This document shows positions 21,235 to 33,706 of a stretch of DNA of 64,000 nt, one piece after another (positions within the stretch are counted from its first letter, which is position 1; every line of letters starts with the position of its first letter). Position numbers and translations under genes: made by a program. The notes below the pieces were generated by a model that was given only the letters and a program-made list of their open reading frames with translations, was not told where the DNA came from and ran no database searches. The stretch is from Gnetum montanum (Eukaryota > Streptophyta > Gnetopsida > Gnetales > Gnetaceae): positions 727,847 to 791,846 of the forward strand of contig MNCI01004504.1 in assembly GCA_015680685.1 (NCBI GenBank), given 5' to 3'.

Positions 21235-22165
21235 TGATGAGTGGCGAGGTACCCCTATGCCCAAATATACAAATCACAAAGCATTCATGTGCAATTTTGT
21301 CAAATTCCGTGGACTTTATTATTTCCAATGCACTAGCCCTTTAGGAAGTGAATCTAGCCTTAATGTTAATTGTTGTCTTCCCAATTACACTTGTGACGTT
21401 CATTGGTATGGTTAAGTGTGACTGAGGCATTCGATTATTATCATTTTTATGTTTTATAGTTGGCTGCTTGAATTGTAGATAAAAAGGGATTTGATTAACT
21501 AATCTAAATTAACCAATTAACTAATAATTTAACTAATCCTAACATAAGTATCTGTTTCCACTTTCCGTACATGTCCTGAACCTACTTATCCGCTACTGGG
21601 TGACCAAGCACTACGCTACTAGGCATACTAAGCAATAACGTTGCTAGGATTGCCAAGTGAATACATGTTATGTTCAAAGTGGTTGTACTTATGTGTGTAA
21701 TCTATCTCACTTAATTATCTCATTAATGTAATAACTGGGAAATATCTAATAATTAATTGAAAATATTTAATAAATAATTAGAAATAGTAAATGCATAAAT
21801 AAAGTAGATACTCTATCCAAAGTGCTGTAAGGTTTATTAGAAAGCTCGTCTTTATTGGCACACATATTGTCATGCTTAGGAAATAACAATGATTGAATAA
21901 AGATTCATACACTCAATGACTCCTGCTATGGACACTTGGAGGAAAAATTCTAACTTTGAAATGGAAAAAATGTAAGAGCTTTGCTACAACTACAATTTAC
22001 TTATGAAATAAATGTAGTTGCAAGCATGTATTTATAGCCAAAAATTAAGAAAATCTACATTAACAGGGCTTCATCAACGCATGGTAAGATGCATTGATTA
22101 GGCCTTGTTGACAAGGCCATGTTAACAAGGCCTTGTTGACATAGCCAACTTAACAAAAAGCATCA
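21235..22165 (-). repeat. Element C 3' LTR
   Basis: The LTR is 931 bp. In minus sense it starts TGATGC at 22165 and ends CACTCATCA at 21235. A TATA box (TATAAATA) lies at 22029-22036 on the minus strand. Upstream of it are repeats of the word AAGGCCTTGTTAAC/GTCAACAAGGCC (22070-22147). Confidence 0.9.
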
Positions 22166-22188
22166 TACCCTCATAATTGAATGAAAAC
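22166..22188 (-). other. Element C polypurine tract region
   Basis: Minus-strand TTTTCATTCAATTATGAGGGTA precedes the LTR start. The same position in D reads TTTTCATTCAGTCGTGGGGGTA, so the tract and its upstream sequence are shared by the family. Confidence 0.75.
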
Positions 22189-22389
22189 TCATCCTCGAGT
22201 TCTATTACAAAATTGGGAAGGTATGGGATTACTGACTGACTTTTCTTCACATAAAACAAATTGACTAACTTGACAAAAAATGGAGTGTACAGACTAACAC
22301 ATTACAAAAAATGAAGATGTTCAGGACACAAAATTGAACACCATGATTCAACTCTTCAAAAATTGAACAACATGTTCCTTAATGATGTG

Positions 22390-24380
22390 AAGCTTGTTGG
22401 AGAAGATCAAACGGTCCTATGTGGTGATGGTTCCTGAGGCTCCGAGGGACCTTCATTAGCTTCATGCACTGGTAGTGGTTGAGGTGGCTATAGTTGTTCT
22501 ATTGCCGCTATGACTTTAGGTGGGAGGCAAAAAGCATCCAGCAGTGCTTTCATTTTCTCCTCCTTATTCCTAGGATCATGCACTATCCATGCAGCTTCCC
22601 TAATGTGGGTTGGAATAAGCACATCCCAAGGACATGGGATTGCTGGAAACAACTCCTTGGCATTGATAAACTAGGTAGAAAATTGTTTGCATTCCATGTC
22701 AAATGCTCTCACTATGTTCTTCAGCTCCTATTTTTCATTCATCTATTGGGCTAGGTTCTTAGCAATAGATCATTGATCTTTGAATCACTCTTTGAGAACT
22801 TTGAGTTCTATGTTAGCAGTCTCAAGCTTTTGCTTAGTGCCCTTGTGGTGTTTGAACTTGGCCTTGTGTAGTAGATATGAGCTAGCCACTTATTTTTCTA
22901 ACTCTAACCACAGTCGTCCAGTAGTCAACATTGCCAAGTTTGCATAATGGAGATTAGCCAACTCCATGTACTCTGTCATCTCCTCAATTTGCAACTCCTT
23001 CAAGTGGATCTCCACTTTGTTGTAGGTGTCAATCCCATTAAGGATGGGCTACCACATCTCTCTTCCTTATTGGAGTTGCTAGAGGGCTTCATTCATTTCT
23101 ACCTTTGCCATACAGATTTGTTTTTCATTTAATTCTTTTTGCAAACTGACCTAGTCCCTATAGTGATTTTTCACTTTTTCAAATTTGAAAGCTTTATTCT
23201 TGTAGGCGATGATCTTGATGACAGAATTTTCTCACAAGGTGTGTACCTCCTCCATTGATAGATTGTGGTTCTTCACAGCCAATTTCCTCAGTTTAGTATT
23301 TACCTTGGTAAGCTACTCTTGTTGTTGATGATTGAATTCTTGCATTTGATCTCTTTGAGTATTAACATTTCATAGATGATAATTTTGTGTAGTTAATGCT
23401 TCATTCTCCTAATGCATTTGATTCAAGTCCTTTTTGATTGAGTGTGCTTCAACTTTTGCTATGGACTATATTTAAAGATGGCTAAGGGAACATGCTTGAG
23501 AGTGTCATTATAGTAGCAAATAATACCTACCATTTTGCAAAACTTTCTAATGAGGCACAGAAAGGGTAGGGTTTGTCTTTCACATTCGTTTTTTTAAAAA
23601 AATGTTTTTCAATCTCCAAGTATAGCAGTTCTAGAAGGTTAATGGGGAACTTCCCACTTAGAGCAACACATGCTTGGGTAGAGAAAGTAGTCGCCTTGCT
23701 TGGCCTCCTTGTTGGATTGAGGTGATAGGTGGTAATTTTGAAATAAATCTACTTTTTTGGTGTGAGCGCACCATACTCTTTACAGTTGACCTTGAAGTAT
23801 CATTGGGTCCACTCCCTTTTGGCCTCAAGATTTCCTTTTGTAGATAATTCAACCAACTATGTTCCTATGTTAGGCAACCCAATGAATTTTGCTAAGTAGG
23901 ACACTTGAATGTCCTTGATCTTGACAACAAACCCTAGCCTTCGGCTAGTCCAAAAGAGATATGTCTCTCCCATGTACCATTCCCCACTGGACGTGATGAC
24001 TAATCACATGGGAGAGGTCTACAGTTGTGTCTTGACATTCTCTAGGGATTTCTCCAAAAATGGCCCGAAGTTGATCTCTTGAAGAATTGATCTTTGGATG
24101 TCTTGGGACCGAGTGATGTCTAGGTAGGCTTGAGTCAATATGGCCTCAAGCCTTGGTGTAGGTCCAGACACTTTTCCTCTTTGTGATTATTCAGTTGGCA
24201 CTTCTTCCTTTGGAATTTGTTGGATAGATTCCACTTTAGGCTTCTCTTGAAGAGGTCCCATTGCATGGTTTGCCTCAGGTAGTTCTTGGCCTTGTTCTTA
24301 CTGGTCCCTTCTAGCTCTAGGTTGTTTCTCTTGTGGTTGTGAGGGTTCTCCTTCCTACAGACATTTTTTTTAGGTGCCAT
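22390..24380 (-). pseudogene. Extra ORF of element C, 3' of pol; family not recognised
   Basis: Minus strand, starting at the ATG 24378-24380 (MAPKKNV...), in the same sense as gag-pol. With stops and shifts ignored, a basic N-terminus of about 80 residues is followed by a globular-looking part. That part includes KVDLFQNYHLSPQSNKEAKR and LSLPKHVLLSGKFPINLLEL (about 23850-23600). A long Lys/Glu/Leu-rich part (about 23450-22700) looks like a coiled coil. The end lies near 22390. In Athila elements this position holds an env-like ORF, but I see no clear signal peptide or membrane anchor and cannot call it Env. The ATG follows directly after a good splice acceptor (see the 24381-24701 entry). 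D lacks the module entirely. Confidence 0.5.
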
Positions 24381-24701
24381 CTGTAATCATAATAAGACCA
24401 TGGATTAGTAATCATTGTGTAACGTTAAAACAATTAGGATACCTTAACTCTTAAGGATAGTTACACTTGGCTAAGTTGTAATTATGGTTGATTTAATTAA
24501 TCTAATTATCACTTATTTTATGTGTTATTATGAATAATTCATCCTAGAGGTTGTTGAAAGGGTTACCTTGCGAAAAGGTTGATGTTTATATACGGTTAAG
24601 GTTGTTAACCCTTTGGGGGAGTTAGGAAAATTTTCAAAAAAAAATTATCGATTTTTCATTGGAAACCTTAAGGTTTGTTGCCCCCACGATAGAGATCTTA
24701 C
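24381..24701 (-). other. Putative intron before the extra ORF of element C
   Basis: On the minus strand a consensus donor GAAG|GTAAGATC at 24701 and an acceptor GATTACAG at 24381 frame 321 nt, and the acceptor is followed immediately by the ORF's ATG. Splicing would place the ATG close to a short leader starting below the TATA box at 24848-24855. This is inferred from sequence only. Confidence 0.45.
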
Positions 24702-24847
24702 CTTCGGTAAGCATAGGATCGAAAAACAAAGTGATTTGGATAAATGGTTTGGAAGTTATGAGCTCTGGAAGGTTTTGGGCTTTGGAAAATTGCACAAGTT
24801 CCTTGTGTTATGAGAAATTTGCAAAAAATTTTCAAAGTGTTCAATGG

Positions 24848-24892
24848 TATATATAGGATCTAAGCACTGCGTTGATGAGGCCTCGTTGATGT
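24848..24892 (-). promoter_or_regulatory. Putative internal promoter of element C (TATA plus LTR-like motif)
   Basis: The minus strand reads CATCAACGAGGCCTCATCAAC (24871-24891) and, about 16 nt later, TATATATA (24848-24855). The C LTR has GAGGCC/TCAACG words upstream of its own TATAAATA in the same order. This segment may therefore be an LTR-derived promoter driving the extra ORF. Confidence 0.4.
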
Positions 24893-24929
24893 AGTCAATG
24901 ACCATTGTTGACTTGGTCAAACTTTGAAA

Positions 24930-26530
24930 ATATAAGGAATTTTTGAATGAAATTGCAATCAAATGGAAGCTCAGAAGACCAAGAATAGTATGAAAACATG
25001 AGAAGAGGATGTTGAAGCTCATAAATTTGAAAAAAATGGAGAAAAATTGATTTGGTGGATGAATGAAATGAAAGGTTAAGAATTCTTGAGTAGTTTACAA
25101 AATGAAAAATGTGAAGTATAGGATTATAGCAATGCCAAAGATAAGAAACCTTAACTAATCAAGCTAAAAGCTATGCAAGTGGATCCTCCCCATAGTAGGC
25201 TCATCCCTTGTTACCCTTGCATAACCTCAACTAAGAAGTCCATGGGCTTGATAGTCGATTTAATGATCATGACAAGTTAAGGACAAACCCAAAATAATCC
25301 ACTTAAAAATCCCAACATATCAGACTAAGACATAGAGCATAACATAGAACTTGACAATGAGGTGAGTTATGGTAGCATGGATGGATGATACAGAAGGTGG
25401 AATGGAGTTCCAAATTGAGGTTAATAAGAAGTCCCTTGTGAAATTTGTCGTTAAAATGACCTAAGAAGTTCCATCCTAAGTCTAGACCAAAACCATCCAC
25501 TTTCAATGATTTTGCATCATCACTCTAAGACTGATCCATCCACTTGAGAAATAAGAGTGTTTCCACAAAATAACCACCATTTCATAAAGAGAAAAAAGGA
25601 GAAGTAGAAAGTAAGAGAGAGGGTCTTAGTTAGAGGGGACCCTTAGGCATAAGTGATACTATTTGAGTCCCATAACTAGTGCTTGTAGCCCTTTTATTTG
25701 TTCAGGGGATGTGCTTTCAATTTCCATTATTTTGTTTTTTCTTGAAATGAGAACCACACTATGTGAGGACTCATTTGTGTCGAAGGATTGTTCTTTGAAT
25801 TTCCATTGTTTTTTTTGAATGGGAACCACACCATGCAATGAATTATTTGTCTTCCTATTATTGGGTGGTGTGAAATGGTAAGAAGTCCATGAAAAACACT
25901 CAAGAACTTAAGCAAGAATAATAGGACAAAGAGCATTGAGTTCCCTTGAAGCCACACCCTTTACAAACCTTTGAATCCTTCCTAGTTCCAAAACTACCAA
26001 GGTCATCGATTGATTAACAGTTTTTTAATGAAAAGGGACCTTAATTTCCCAGAACAAGAAAAACCATAGAGTTCATTAGATGGGTAGATGATGTGGACTC
26101 ATTGCCTGTTCCATAAAAAATAAACCATGTCAAATTCATCAGACATTAGAATTCAAAAATAGAAACCATACATTGACAATCATACATTAAGCACAAACCA
26201 TCATTAGTAAATAGAAATAATGGCATTGTGTCCTATGACAATAAAGCAAATTTATTAGCAAAAATGAGAAAATATCACACTGAAATAAAAGAAAGCAAAA
26301 TAAAGTAAAATATATAAGAAAGTATAAAATAATTAAGAAAGTTTAAAGGTACTAAAGATGGTGTAATATTAAAAAAATTTGTAAAATCAAAAATGTGAAA
26401 AACAAAAAGGTAGAAAAATTGAGAGGCCATGGTAATGGTCAACATGGATGGTCATCTCTCACATGACTGAGTTTGAGGAAGGAGATCTTAAAAATAGAAC
26501 ATGGTTGTCCATCTATTGAAGTAATATTTA
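24930..26530 (-). other. Element C 3' untranslated region between pol and the extra module
   Basis: There is no gene. Minus-strand 25760-25655 (GTGTGGTTCTCAT...GGGCTACAAGCACTAGTTATG) matches D 44058-44165 and B 55153-55232. The first half of the block is tandemly repeated in C at about 25775-25840. Around 25190 it matches D near 44615 (GAGCCTACTWTGGGGAGGATCCA), the last shared point before the extra module. Confidence 0.7.
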
Positions 26531-26539
26531 CACTAGCTT

Positions 26540-27840
26540 GTCTTGGTTCTATGAAAGGTTTGACTTTTTAGATGTTGACCAATTGCTTTTTATTTGGGCT
26601 ATCACGCTTGTAGATCAACATGCCCACAGAGGAAAAGGTTTGATCAATTATATAAGGTCCCTCCCACAATGTTTAAAATTTTATCTTTTGGGGTACATGT
26701 GTAGTGTTCCAATAAAGAACCTTATCTCTTGGTTGAAGTTTTTCTTTCCTAATTCTAAGGTCATGATGTTGCTTGCTGAATGCATTATTCATATCATTCA
26801 AGGATAGGACCACTAAGAAATTTTTGTCTAGCATGTTCAGATTGATCAATATTTCCTTTTGTGCTAGACTTAGGTCAAGGTTTAGATCATAAGCTGTTGT
26901 GAGTGTATGGAGCACGGATTGAATTAGGAGCATTGGAAGTTTTCCATACACTAACTTGTAGGGAGAATAGTCAATAGGAAGTTTTCAAGTTGAATGATAA
27001 GCCCAAAGAGCATCATTAAATTTCATACTCCAGTCCTTCCTATATTTGCTAATGGGTTGTGTTAGTATTTTTATGATCTCTTGGTTGGTTACCTTTGCTT
27101 GACCATTGGCTTAGGGGTGGTAAGGTGTTGTTAATTTATGCTCTAGCCCCAAGCGTTGCATTAATTTTCTAAATGTGGAACTTGTGAAGTGAGTTCCATT
27201 ATCATAAATTAGTGAATGTGGCATCCCAAACCTATTCACGATATTTTGTTGTATAAATGTGGCAGTAGTGGATGATGTATAATTAGTAATGGTTATCACT
27301 TTTGACCATTTTGTATAGTAGCCAACTGCTATTATAAGATATGTTGTCTTGTTAGACATGGGTGTGATGGGACCCATGAAGTTAACACTCCATATGTTAA
27401 AAGCTTTCAGTGGTTGAATCCACTGTTGAGGACCTTCCATGCAAGCGGTTATCCCCTTGTCATGTTGACAACATTCATAAGACTTGACGAACTGGTGGGC
27501 ATCCCTAAATACTATAGGCTAGTAGTATCTTACCATCAAGATTTTTATGGCCATGCATCTCCTTGCATAGTGGCCTCCGCAAGGCCCTTCATGAGCATCT
27601 TGGAGAATGTGTAGTTGATCTTCATTAGGGACACACCAACGAATTAGGCCATCGGAACATACCTTGTAAAGGTGTCTATTGATTTCCATGAAGTATTTGG
27701 CCCAACGAAGAAATTTTTGCTTCTTCCTAAAATCCAAGTCTTGTGACATCTCTTGAGTAAGAAGATATGTGAGGATGCCATTATACCATATAGCTTTTTT
27801 AGGCATTTGTTCATTTATTACTCTAGTAAAGAGGAGTTCG
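26540..27840 (-). pseudogene. Element C integrase
   Basis: Minus-strand frames 27519-27806, 27111-27440 and 26673-26951 make up a Ty3 integrase. They hold an N-terminal zinc-binding part (GPCGGHYARR), then a core with FMGPITPMSNK and RFGMPHSLIYDNGTHF, then the C-terminal part with KEKLQPRDKVLYWN. The first catalytic Asp is Asn (VNFMGP), the second (DNGTHF) is present. The third position, 36 codons downstream (27093-27095), is Lys where the family has Glu. D has the same Lys. It is inactive. Confidence 0.88.
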
Positions 27841-27859
27841 TTTGGAAATTGATCAGAGA

Positions 27860-28265
27860 GTAGGCTCTCCTCCTCTTTGTTATTGCATCTTAGGCAAGAA
27901 AGGTGGTCAGTGCCACATTCTTGGTCCCTTTTTGATCTACCATAGTGAGATCAAATTCCTGCAAGATCATAAGCCACTGTATGACATGAGGGGTCATCAT
28001 CAGCTTATTCATGAGGAAGCGAATTACACTATGGTCCATATGCATAAATACTTTGTAACCTAGTACATAGTGCCTAAACGTTTGTAGCATGTACACCACT
28101 GCCATTAATTCTTTCTCTATGGTGGTGTAATTTTTTAGTGCTCCCACAATGCTTTGATTGGCGTAGTTGATATAATATGGATGTTTTTTATTATCCATTT
28201 GCATGAGCACTACTTCCAAAGCATAGTTAGATGCATATGTCATGATATGAAATGGTTTGGACCAA
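27860..28265 (-). pseudogene. Element C RNase H
   Basis: The minus-strand frame 27890-28243 matches plant Ty3 RNase H: TYASNYALEVVLMQ, then KKHPYYINYANQSI, then YTTIEKELMAVVYMLQTFRHY, then HMDHSVIRFLMNK. The initial Asp of the DASxxAxGAVL motif is lost; the Glu (KEL) and the Asp (MDH) are present. Confidence 0.88.
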
Positions 28266-28269
28266 TATG

Positions 28270-29190
28270 GTGCTCATAAGATTGGTGTTTCTATGAGTTT
28301 CTCTTTTAATTGTTGGAGTGTATGTTCACATTCCTTGGTCTAGATGAAAGGTGCATCTTTCTTTGTAAGCTCTACCAATAGCTTTGCTATCTTAGAGAAA
28401 TTATTAATAAATCGCATGTAGTAACCAATGTATCCAAGGAATGACCAGACATCTTTAATGGTCTCTGGTTGATGTGTTATTCCTTGGATGATTCTTATCT
28501 TTTCTGGGTCTACCTCAATCCCTTTCTGTGATATTCAATGCCCAAGCACAATGCCTTCTTAGATCATGAGATGACTCTTTTACTTGTTGAGCCATAGGTT
28601 TGTCTCTACACATCTTTTTAGTACTTGCTCAAGTTGGTCCAAGGCTTGCTTAAAGGTAGCGTCATAGGTGGAGAAGTCATCCATAAAGACTTCAACACCA
28701 CTACTAATTTGCTATTGAAAGATACTAAGGACCAAGTTTTGAAAAGTTTTAGGGGCATTGCATAGACTAAATGGCATTTTACAATATGCAAAAGTCCCTC
28801 TAGGACTCGTGAATGTTGTTTTGGCCTAATCTTCTAGTGCAATTTGGATTTTGTTATAGCCACTATAACCATCCAAAAAGCTATAATAACAATTCCTAGA
28901 TATGGTATCTAACACTTGATCCACAAATGATAAAGGAAAGTGATCCTTAAATGTTGCCATATTCAACAACCTAAAGTCAATGCAAACCTAGCATTTGCCA
29001 CCTTTCTTTGGTACAATTATGAATGGGCTAACCCACTCACTATCTATGATTGGATAGATAAACCCCATCTTGAGGAGTTGCTCTATCTCCTCCTTGATGA
29101 TTTACTTCAATTTAGGATTTAGTCACCTCTATGACTACCTTCTAGGCTTCATGGCCTAGTCAGTGTAAATGCGATGCTAGCATATCCTTG
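28270..29190 (-). pseudogene. Element C reverse transcriptase
   Basis: Minus-strand pieces give the RT palm and fingers in order. The catalytic box is intact at 28676-28687 and reads FMDD in a GVEVFMDDF context. Downstream are the VLKRCVETNL-like and IVLGH-like segments. Upstream is the WVSPFIIVPKKGGKC-type segment with the following primer-grip region. Several stops interrupt it. Confidence 0.85.
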
Positions 29191-29689
29191 AATTGATTCC
29201 TGTTAGCTCTAGATATGACCAAGCAAAGGTTGTTGACCATTTATTCATCACTTTTAATAACTTTTCTTTTTGCTTAGGAGAAAGTTTGACATTAATGATT
29301 ACTGGTTTACCATTCTTTAAAAATGCATACTCCATTCCAATCGGTAAAGTTTTTAGTTTTAAGGGCTTCTACTTGAAGTGATAAGAGATATCCAACTCTC
29401 CCCAATAGTTATCATCATCTTCATTAGAGAGTTGGGAATGGACTTGTTCAATTTTGTCCATGCCTTTAACATATGCACATGTTAGGCTCTTAGCTAGTTC
29501 CATGCATATTTTGTGACTATTTGAATTAGCTATTAGCCACTAGGTGCCCTCCTACTTTGTGGCTGCTATGTACAGACATCTTTGAATATTGATCTCTTGT
29601 GCATACTAATTGCATGCTTTACTATATGTGCTCTTGATTGATCAAATATTTTGCATGCAATTCCACCCATTATCGTTGTACATGATGCA

Positions 29690-30120
29690 TGAAATACACT
29701 TCTTCTTGATCTTGCTTAGCTAATTTTCCTTAGATATTTTGAGAGATAGGTCCCTTATACCCATTTGTGCATCGACCGTGCTTAACCAAGCCCTTCCCAT
29801 AATGATGGGAAAGTCACTTTTGCAATTGTCCACCTTGATTACTAGAAAATCAATAGGATAAGACCACCCAAAAATTGTGGTCACACTATCCTCTACTAAT
29901 CCCAAAGGAACAATAATCAATTGATTTGCTAATTCTAGATGGACGTTACTTTTCTTAAGAGGTGGTAGGTTTTAGGCCTTGTACATATCATGGGAAATGA
30001 GGTTAACTCAAAAACTAGAATTAAGAAGTCCCTTATATGGCTCTTATTTAGCAATTTGTAGATAGATGAGTGGATTTCCTAGGTTAGATCTTTTCGTAGG
30101 AGGATTGCCAACCTTGATCC
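29690..30120 (-). pseudogene. Element C protease
   Basis: The frame 29720-29920 holds VPLGLVEDSVTTIFGWSYPI and FPIIMGRAWLSTVDAQMGI, as in the D protease and typical of Athila (P.G...D......P.DF.V......P.I.GR..L). Upstream at about 30020 the active-site LLDLGSS of D reads LLNSSF, so the catalytic Asp is lost. Confidence 0.8.
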
Positions 30121-30129
30121 AATCAGAAA

Positions 30130-32612
30130 CAACATGAGTTAGCATTATAGTGTAGATCCTAGTGACACTTGGTTTGAAGGGAACTTGAAGGTATTTTGTA
30201 CAGAGGATGAGGGTGATGGAGATGAAAGATGATTAGCTAGAGTAGGTTATGAGGGCTAAAGAGGATTGTTGGGAGGGAAGAAAGGTCATTTTTTTGATTG
30301 ATTATTTGGACCACTTGGTTGAAAAATTGGTTACGAGTGTATAGAACTTGTAGCATTTTGTTGTTGTGGATGTGGAGGAATCTCACCCTACATAGATGGA
30401 GCAGGAGGTAATTGGGTTGAAGGTGGAGGTGTAAGTGTAGAGGAATGTGAAGCATGATAATGATACAGATATCGGTTTTCCCCTCATGTAGATGGTGAAT
30501 GTGTTCAGTGGTACTTTGAAGGGTAATAGTGATGCTAGAATGATGCATGACTTGCAGAACTTCTAGGGGAGATTGGTTGTTAAACATAGTACTCATATGG
30601 ATTTGGTTCTCTATAAGGGTACTGCTACCTTGGTGGTGGCATTCTCCAAAATTGTGGTTGGTACCACTATTGGTAGTATTCATAAGGTTGTGGAGGAGTT
30701 CCACTTGGGTAGTAAGCTTTTTGTTGTTGGTGGAACTATTTTGGACTGCCTTGAGGGTAAGACAATTGTCTTGGAGCTTGCCTACGTGCTAGGCGAGGAT
30801 TCAATGTGTACACTCTAGACTTTTGTAAGTGTGACATGACATGGCAACATCCCTTTGGATGTTCATATTGGCATATGTCACATTTAGTTTGATCATTAGA
30901 GTCAGATTCCATAACTTCCTCTACTATAGCTGCTTTGCCCTTACCTCTTTGGTAGGCACATTCAGCTTCTTTTCACCTCTTGTGATTACAATCACTATTT
31001 TGCTGTTTGGATTCTTTAGAAATCTTTAAAACAGTTTGAAATTTTTCATCCAAAGAGTCCCATAACTTGTCAACCTTGGCTGAAATGTCAGAAATAGATT
31101 TTTAGATGGGCAAGATCTTTCTATTCACCACTTCATCAAGTGGTGACTCCTCCTCATCACAAAATTAGACCTCTCATTTTCTAATGGAAGGGTCCATGTT
31201 ATACTCTTCAACATTTTCTCTCTTTTGTAGCTCACCTTCTTTTTTTGCTACCTACTTAATTAACCTTTGGATTTGATGAGCTTTCATTTTAGACAACCTT
31301 CCTTGGGCATACACCCCAAGGGTCTTCTTATTTTTACTTTGAGCCCATCTATGATGTGGCAAAGTTGTTTCCTCTGAGAGTAACCATGGCTAGGACATCA
31401 ATGTAGGAGTGAATAGTATCAGCCCATGGCAGTATCCAAGGGTTCATGTGCTTCTTGTTTCCAACCTTGGATTTGCCTTCTCAAATTAAACACTCTGGAG
31501 TACATATGGTATTTATCATTAAACAGTTCTAACATGTTACTCCATCTGTGGATAGATTCTGGCTCTAAGGATTGATACCAACTTTGAGCTTCCTTAATGA
31601 GTGTTCTTAGGAAAAGTTTGAGTTTTTGCCACTCATTCTCTATGTTTTGTAAGGCATAGGCATCTTGAAAATCTTATAGATGTATATGTAGATCAGAATT
31701 ATATCCCCCTTCAAATCTTGGGACATTGTTCATATCTAGGCACTTGATCCAACTATCCTTCATATGCCTGGTTGGGATTTTAACTACCTTTACAATATTA
31801 AGCGTACTTCAAGTCACCAATAGGGGTTCATCATGATCGTTGTGTTGATGATGTCAATGATGGTTGCGGTCACCCCTATGATTTTGGTGGCCTTCACGAT
31901 CATTGTTATTTCGTTAATCACCTTCATCATGGTTGTTTTGATGGTGACTTCCATGAGAACTATCATATGAAGAGGAATGGTAGGAATCAAATGAAGAGGA
32001 AGGTGGACCACCATTACCACTATGGTGTTTGCCATCACTCTTACACTTATTACAATTACCATCCTTAGATTCCTTGATATTATGGTGCTTTCTCAAGTCC
32101 CTGCCTTGGCTATCACTCTTTCTTGAACCTACTTTATGAATAGTTGATTGTAGGGTTAGGTTCACATCCTCACCATCAATAGTAAGGGGTGGAGAATCTT
32201 CATGTTGAGAACCTTCCAAGGAAGGATCCTCATTATCCTCTTGATTTAGTAGGAACAAGGGGTTAGTGTAATGTTTTCCATTTGTAGCTTCATGGAGTTT
32301 CTCCTAACATTGATCTCATTTACATTGAGTTTTAGTGGGATAGTAGTTCTGAGTGTCATATCCATCCACAACGTACTCTTCATGAAGATATGCTATGTCC
32401 AAATTCTTAAGGGTTTTGAATAGCATCTTGGGCACCAATCGATCAAGGCGCAAGACAACATTGCCCTCTATATCACGTCATTGCATCTATTCATCCTGAT
32501 GTAGGATGAAGATGAAATTTGGCACAAGCTCATTTGGATGAGTGTATATGACCTTGCATTCTTGTGGGACTGGTGGTTTGGTATCTTTGTTCTTGTGAGA
32601 AGAAGATGACAT
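30130..32612 (-). pseudogene. Element C gag
   Basis: The minus-strand ATG at 32610-32612 begins MSSSSHKNKDTK; the segment VIYTHPNELVPNFIFILHQDE follows. A hydrophilic Ser/His/Asp-rich part (31914-32258) precedes the Gag core at about 31750-31300, which has NNVPRFEGGYNSDLHIHLQDF and LFLRTLIKEAQSWYQSLEPESI. A zinc knuckle near 30840-30880 reads CDICQYEHPKGCC (C-x2-C-x3-H-x3/4-C), a spacing known in Athila-type Gags. A His/Pro-rich linker to protease (30237-30704) closes it. About ten stops are present. Confidence 0.85.
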
Positions 32613-32747
32613 TTTGCAAAACAAAATGAAATTGTCAATGTGCTTTTATAATTCTATGTATAGTGGGAATGATATTGACCTTTAGGTCTATACAATGATA
32701 TAATGGTATTCACTTAGACCTAAATAGTGCACGTTCCATAAACAAAG

Positions 32748-32765
32748 TCCTTGGCAATGACACCA
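32748..32765 (-). other. Element C primer binding site (tRNA-Asp type)
   Basis: Minus-strand TGGTGTCATTGCCAAGGA differs from the tRNA-Asp site TGGCGCCGTTGCCGGGGA only by C/T and G/A changes. A single T separates it from the LTR. Confidence 0.85.
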
Positions 32766-32766
32766 A

Positions 32767-33701
32767 TGATGAGTGGCAAGGCACCCCTATGCCCAACCAT
32801 ACAAATCACAAAGCATTCATGCATGATCTGGTCGAATTCCATGGACTTTATCGTTTCCAATGCACTAGAGCTTTAAGAAGTGAATCTAGCCTTAAGGTTA
32901 ATTGTTTTCTTTCCAATTACACTTGTGATGTTCATTGGTATGGTTAAGTGTAACTAAGGCATTCAATTTTTATCATTTTTATGTTTTATAGTTGGGTGCT
33001 TGAATTTTAGATAAAAAGGGATTTTATTAACTAATTAACTAATCATTTAAATAATCCTAACATAAGTATTCATTCCCACATTCTGTACACGTCCTAAACC
33101 CATGTATTCGCTGTAGGCAACTAAGCGATACGCTAATGGGCGTACCCAGTAATAATGTTGCTAGGATTACCAAGTAAATATATGTTACGCTCAAAGCATT
33201 CGTACATATGTGTGTAATCTATCTCACTTAATTGTCTCATTAACGTAATAACTGGAAAATATTTAATAACTAATTGAAAACATTTAATAAATAATTGGAA
33301 ATAGTAAATGCATAAATAAAGTAGCTAATCTATCCAAAGTGTTGCAAGGTTTATTAGAAAGCCCATCTTTATTATTGCACACACTATCATGCTCAGGAAA
33401 CAACAATGCTCGAATAAAGATCTGTACACTCAATGACTTTTGCTACAAGCACTCGAAGGAAAAATTCTAACTTTCAAATGAAAAAAATGCAAGAGATTTG
33501 CTGCAACTAAAATTTACTTATGTCATAAATGTGGCTGCAAGTGCATATTCATAGCCAAAAATCAAGAAAATCGACACTATATTGACAAGGCCTCATTGAC
33601 TCATGGTAAGATGCATCGACTAGGCCTCGTCGATGAGGCCTAGTTGACGAGATCACATTGACAAGGCGTCGTCGATATAGCCAATTTAATGCCACTCATT
33701 T
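32767..33701 (-). repeat. Element C 5' LTR
   Basis: The LTR is 935 bp and collinear with 21235-22165. In minus sense it should start TGATG, but the first two bases are AA. A TATA-like TATGAATA at 33546-33553 corresponds to TATAAATA in the other copy. Repeated GAGGCC/GTCGATG words lie upstream (33590-33680) and retain more CpG than the other copy. Confidence 0.9.
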
Positions 33702-33706
33702 GTGAG

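Larger units (their letters stand above)
21235..33701 (-). mobile_element. Element C: Athila-like Ty3/gypsy retrotransposon with an extra 3' ORF
   Basis: Direct repeats 21235-22165 and 32767-33701 are the LTRs, and GTGAG flanks both ends. On the minus strand the order is LTR, primer site, gag, protease, RT, RNase H, integrase, 3' untranslated block, an extra spliced-looking ORF, polypurine tract, LTR. At 12.5 kb it is about 2.6 kb longer than D, the difference being mainly the extra ORF module (about 22390-24930). All frames carry stops. It inserted after B, since it interrupts B gag. Confidence 0.93.

Noticed and set aside
22390-24380. Calling the extra ORF of C an Env-like protein because of its position
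   Set aside because: I could not see a signal peptide, cleavage site or transmembrane anchor; position alone is not enough.
30547-31029. Plus-strand frames of 60-81 codons
   Set aside because: They are antisense to element C gag, which runs on the minus strand.
31814-32062. Minus-strand frame rich in Val/Ile/Met
   Set aside because: It is an alternative frame of the His/Asn/Asp-rich part of element C gag.
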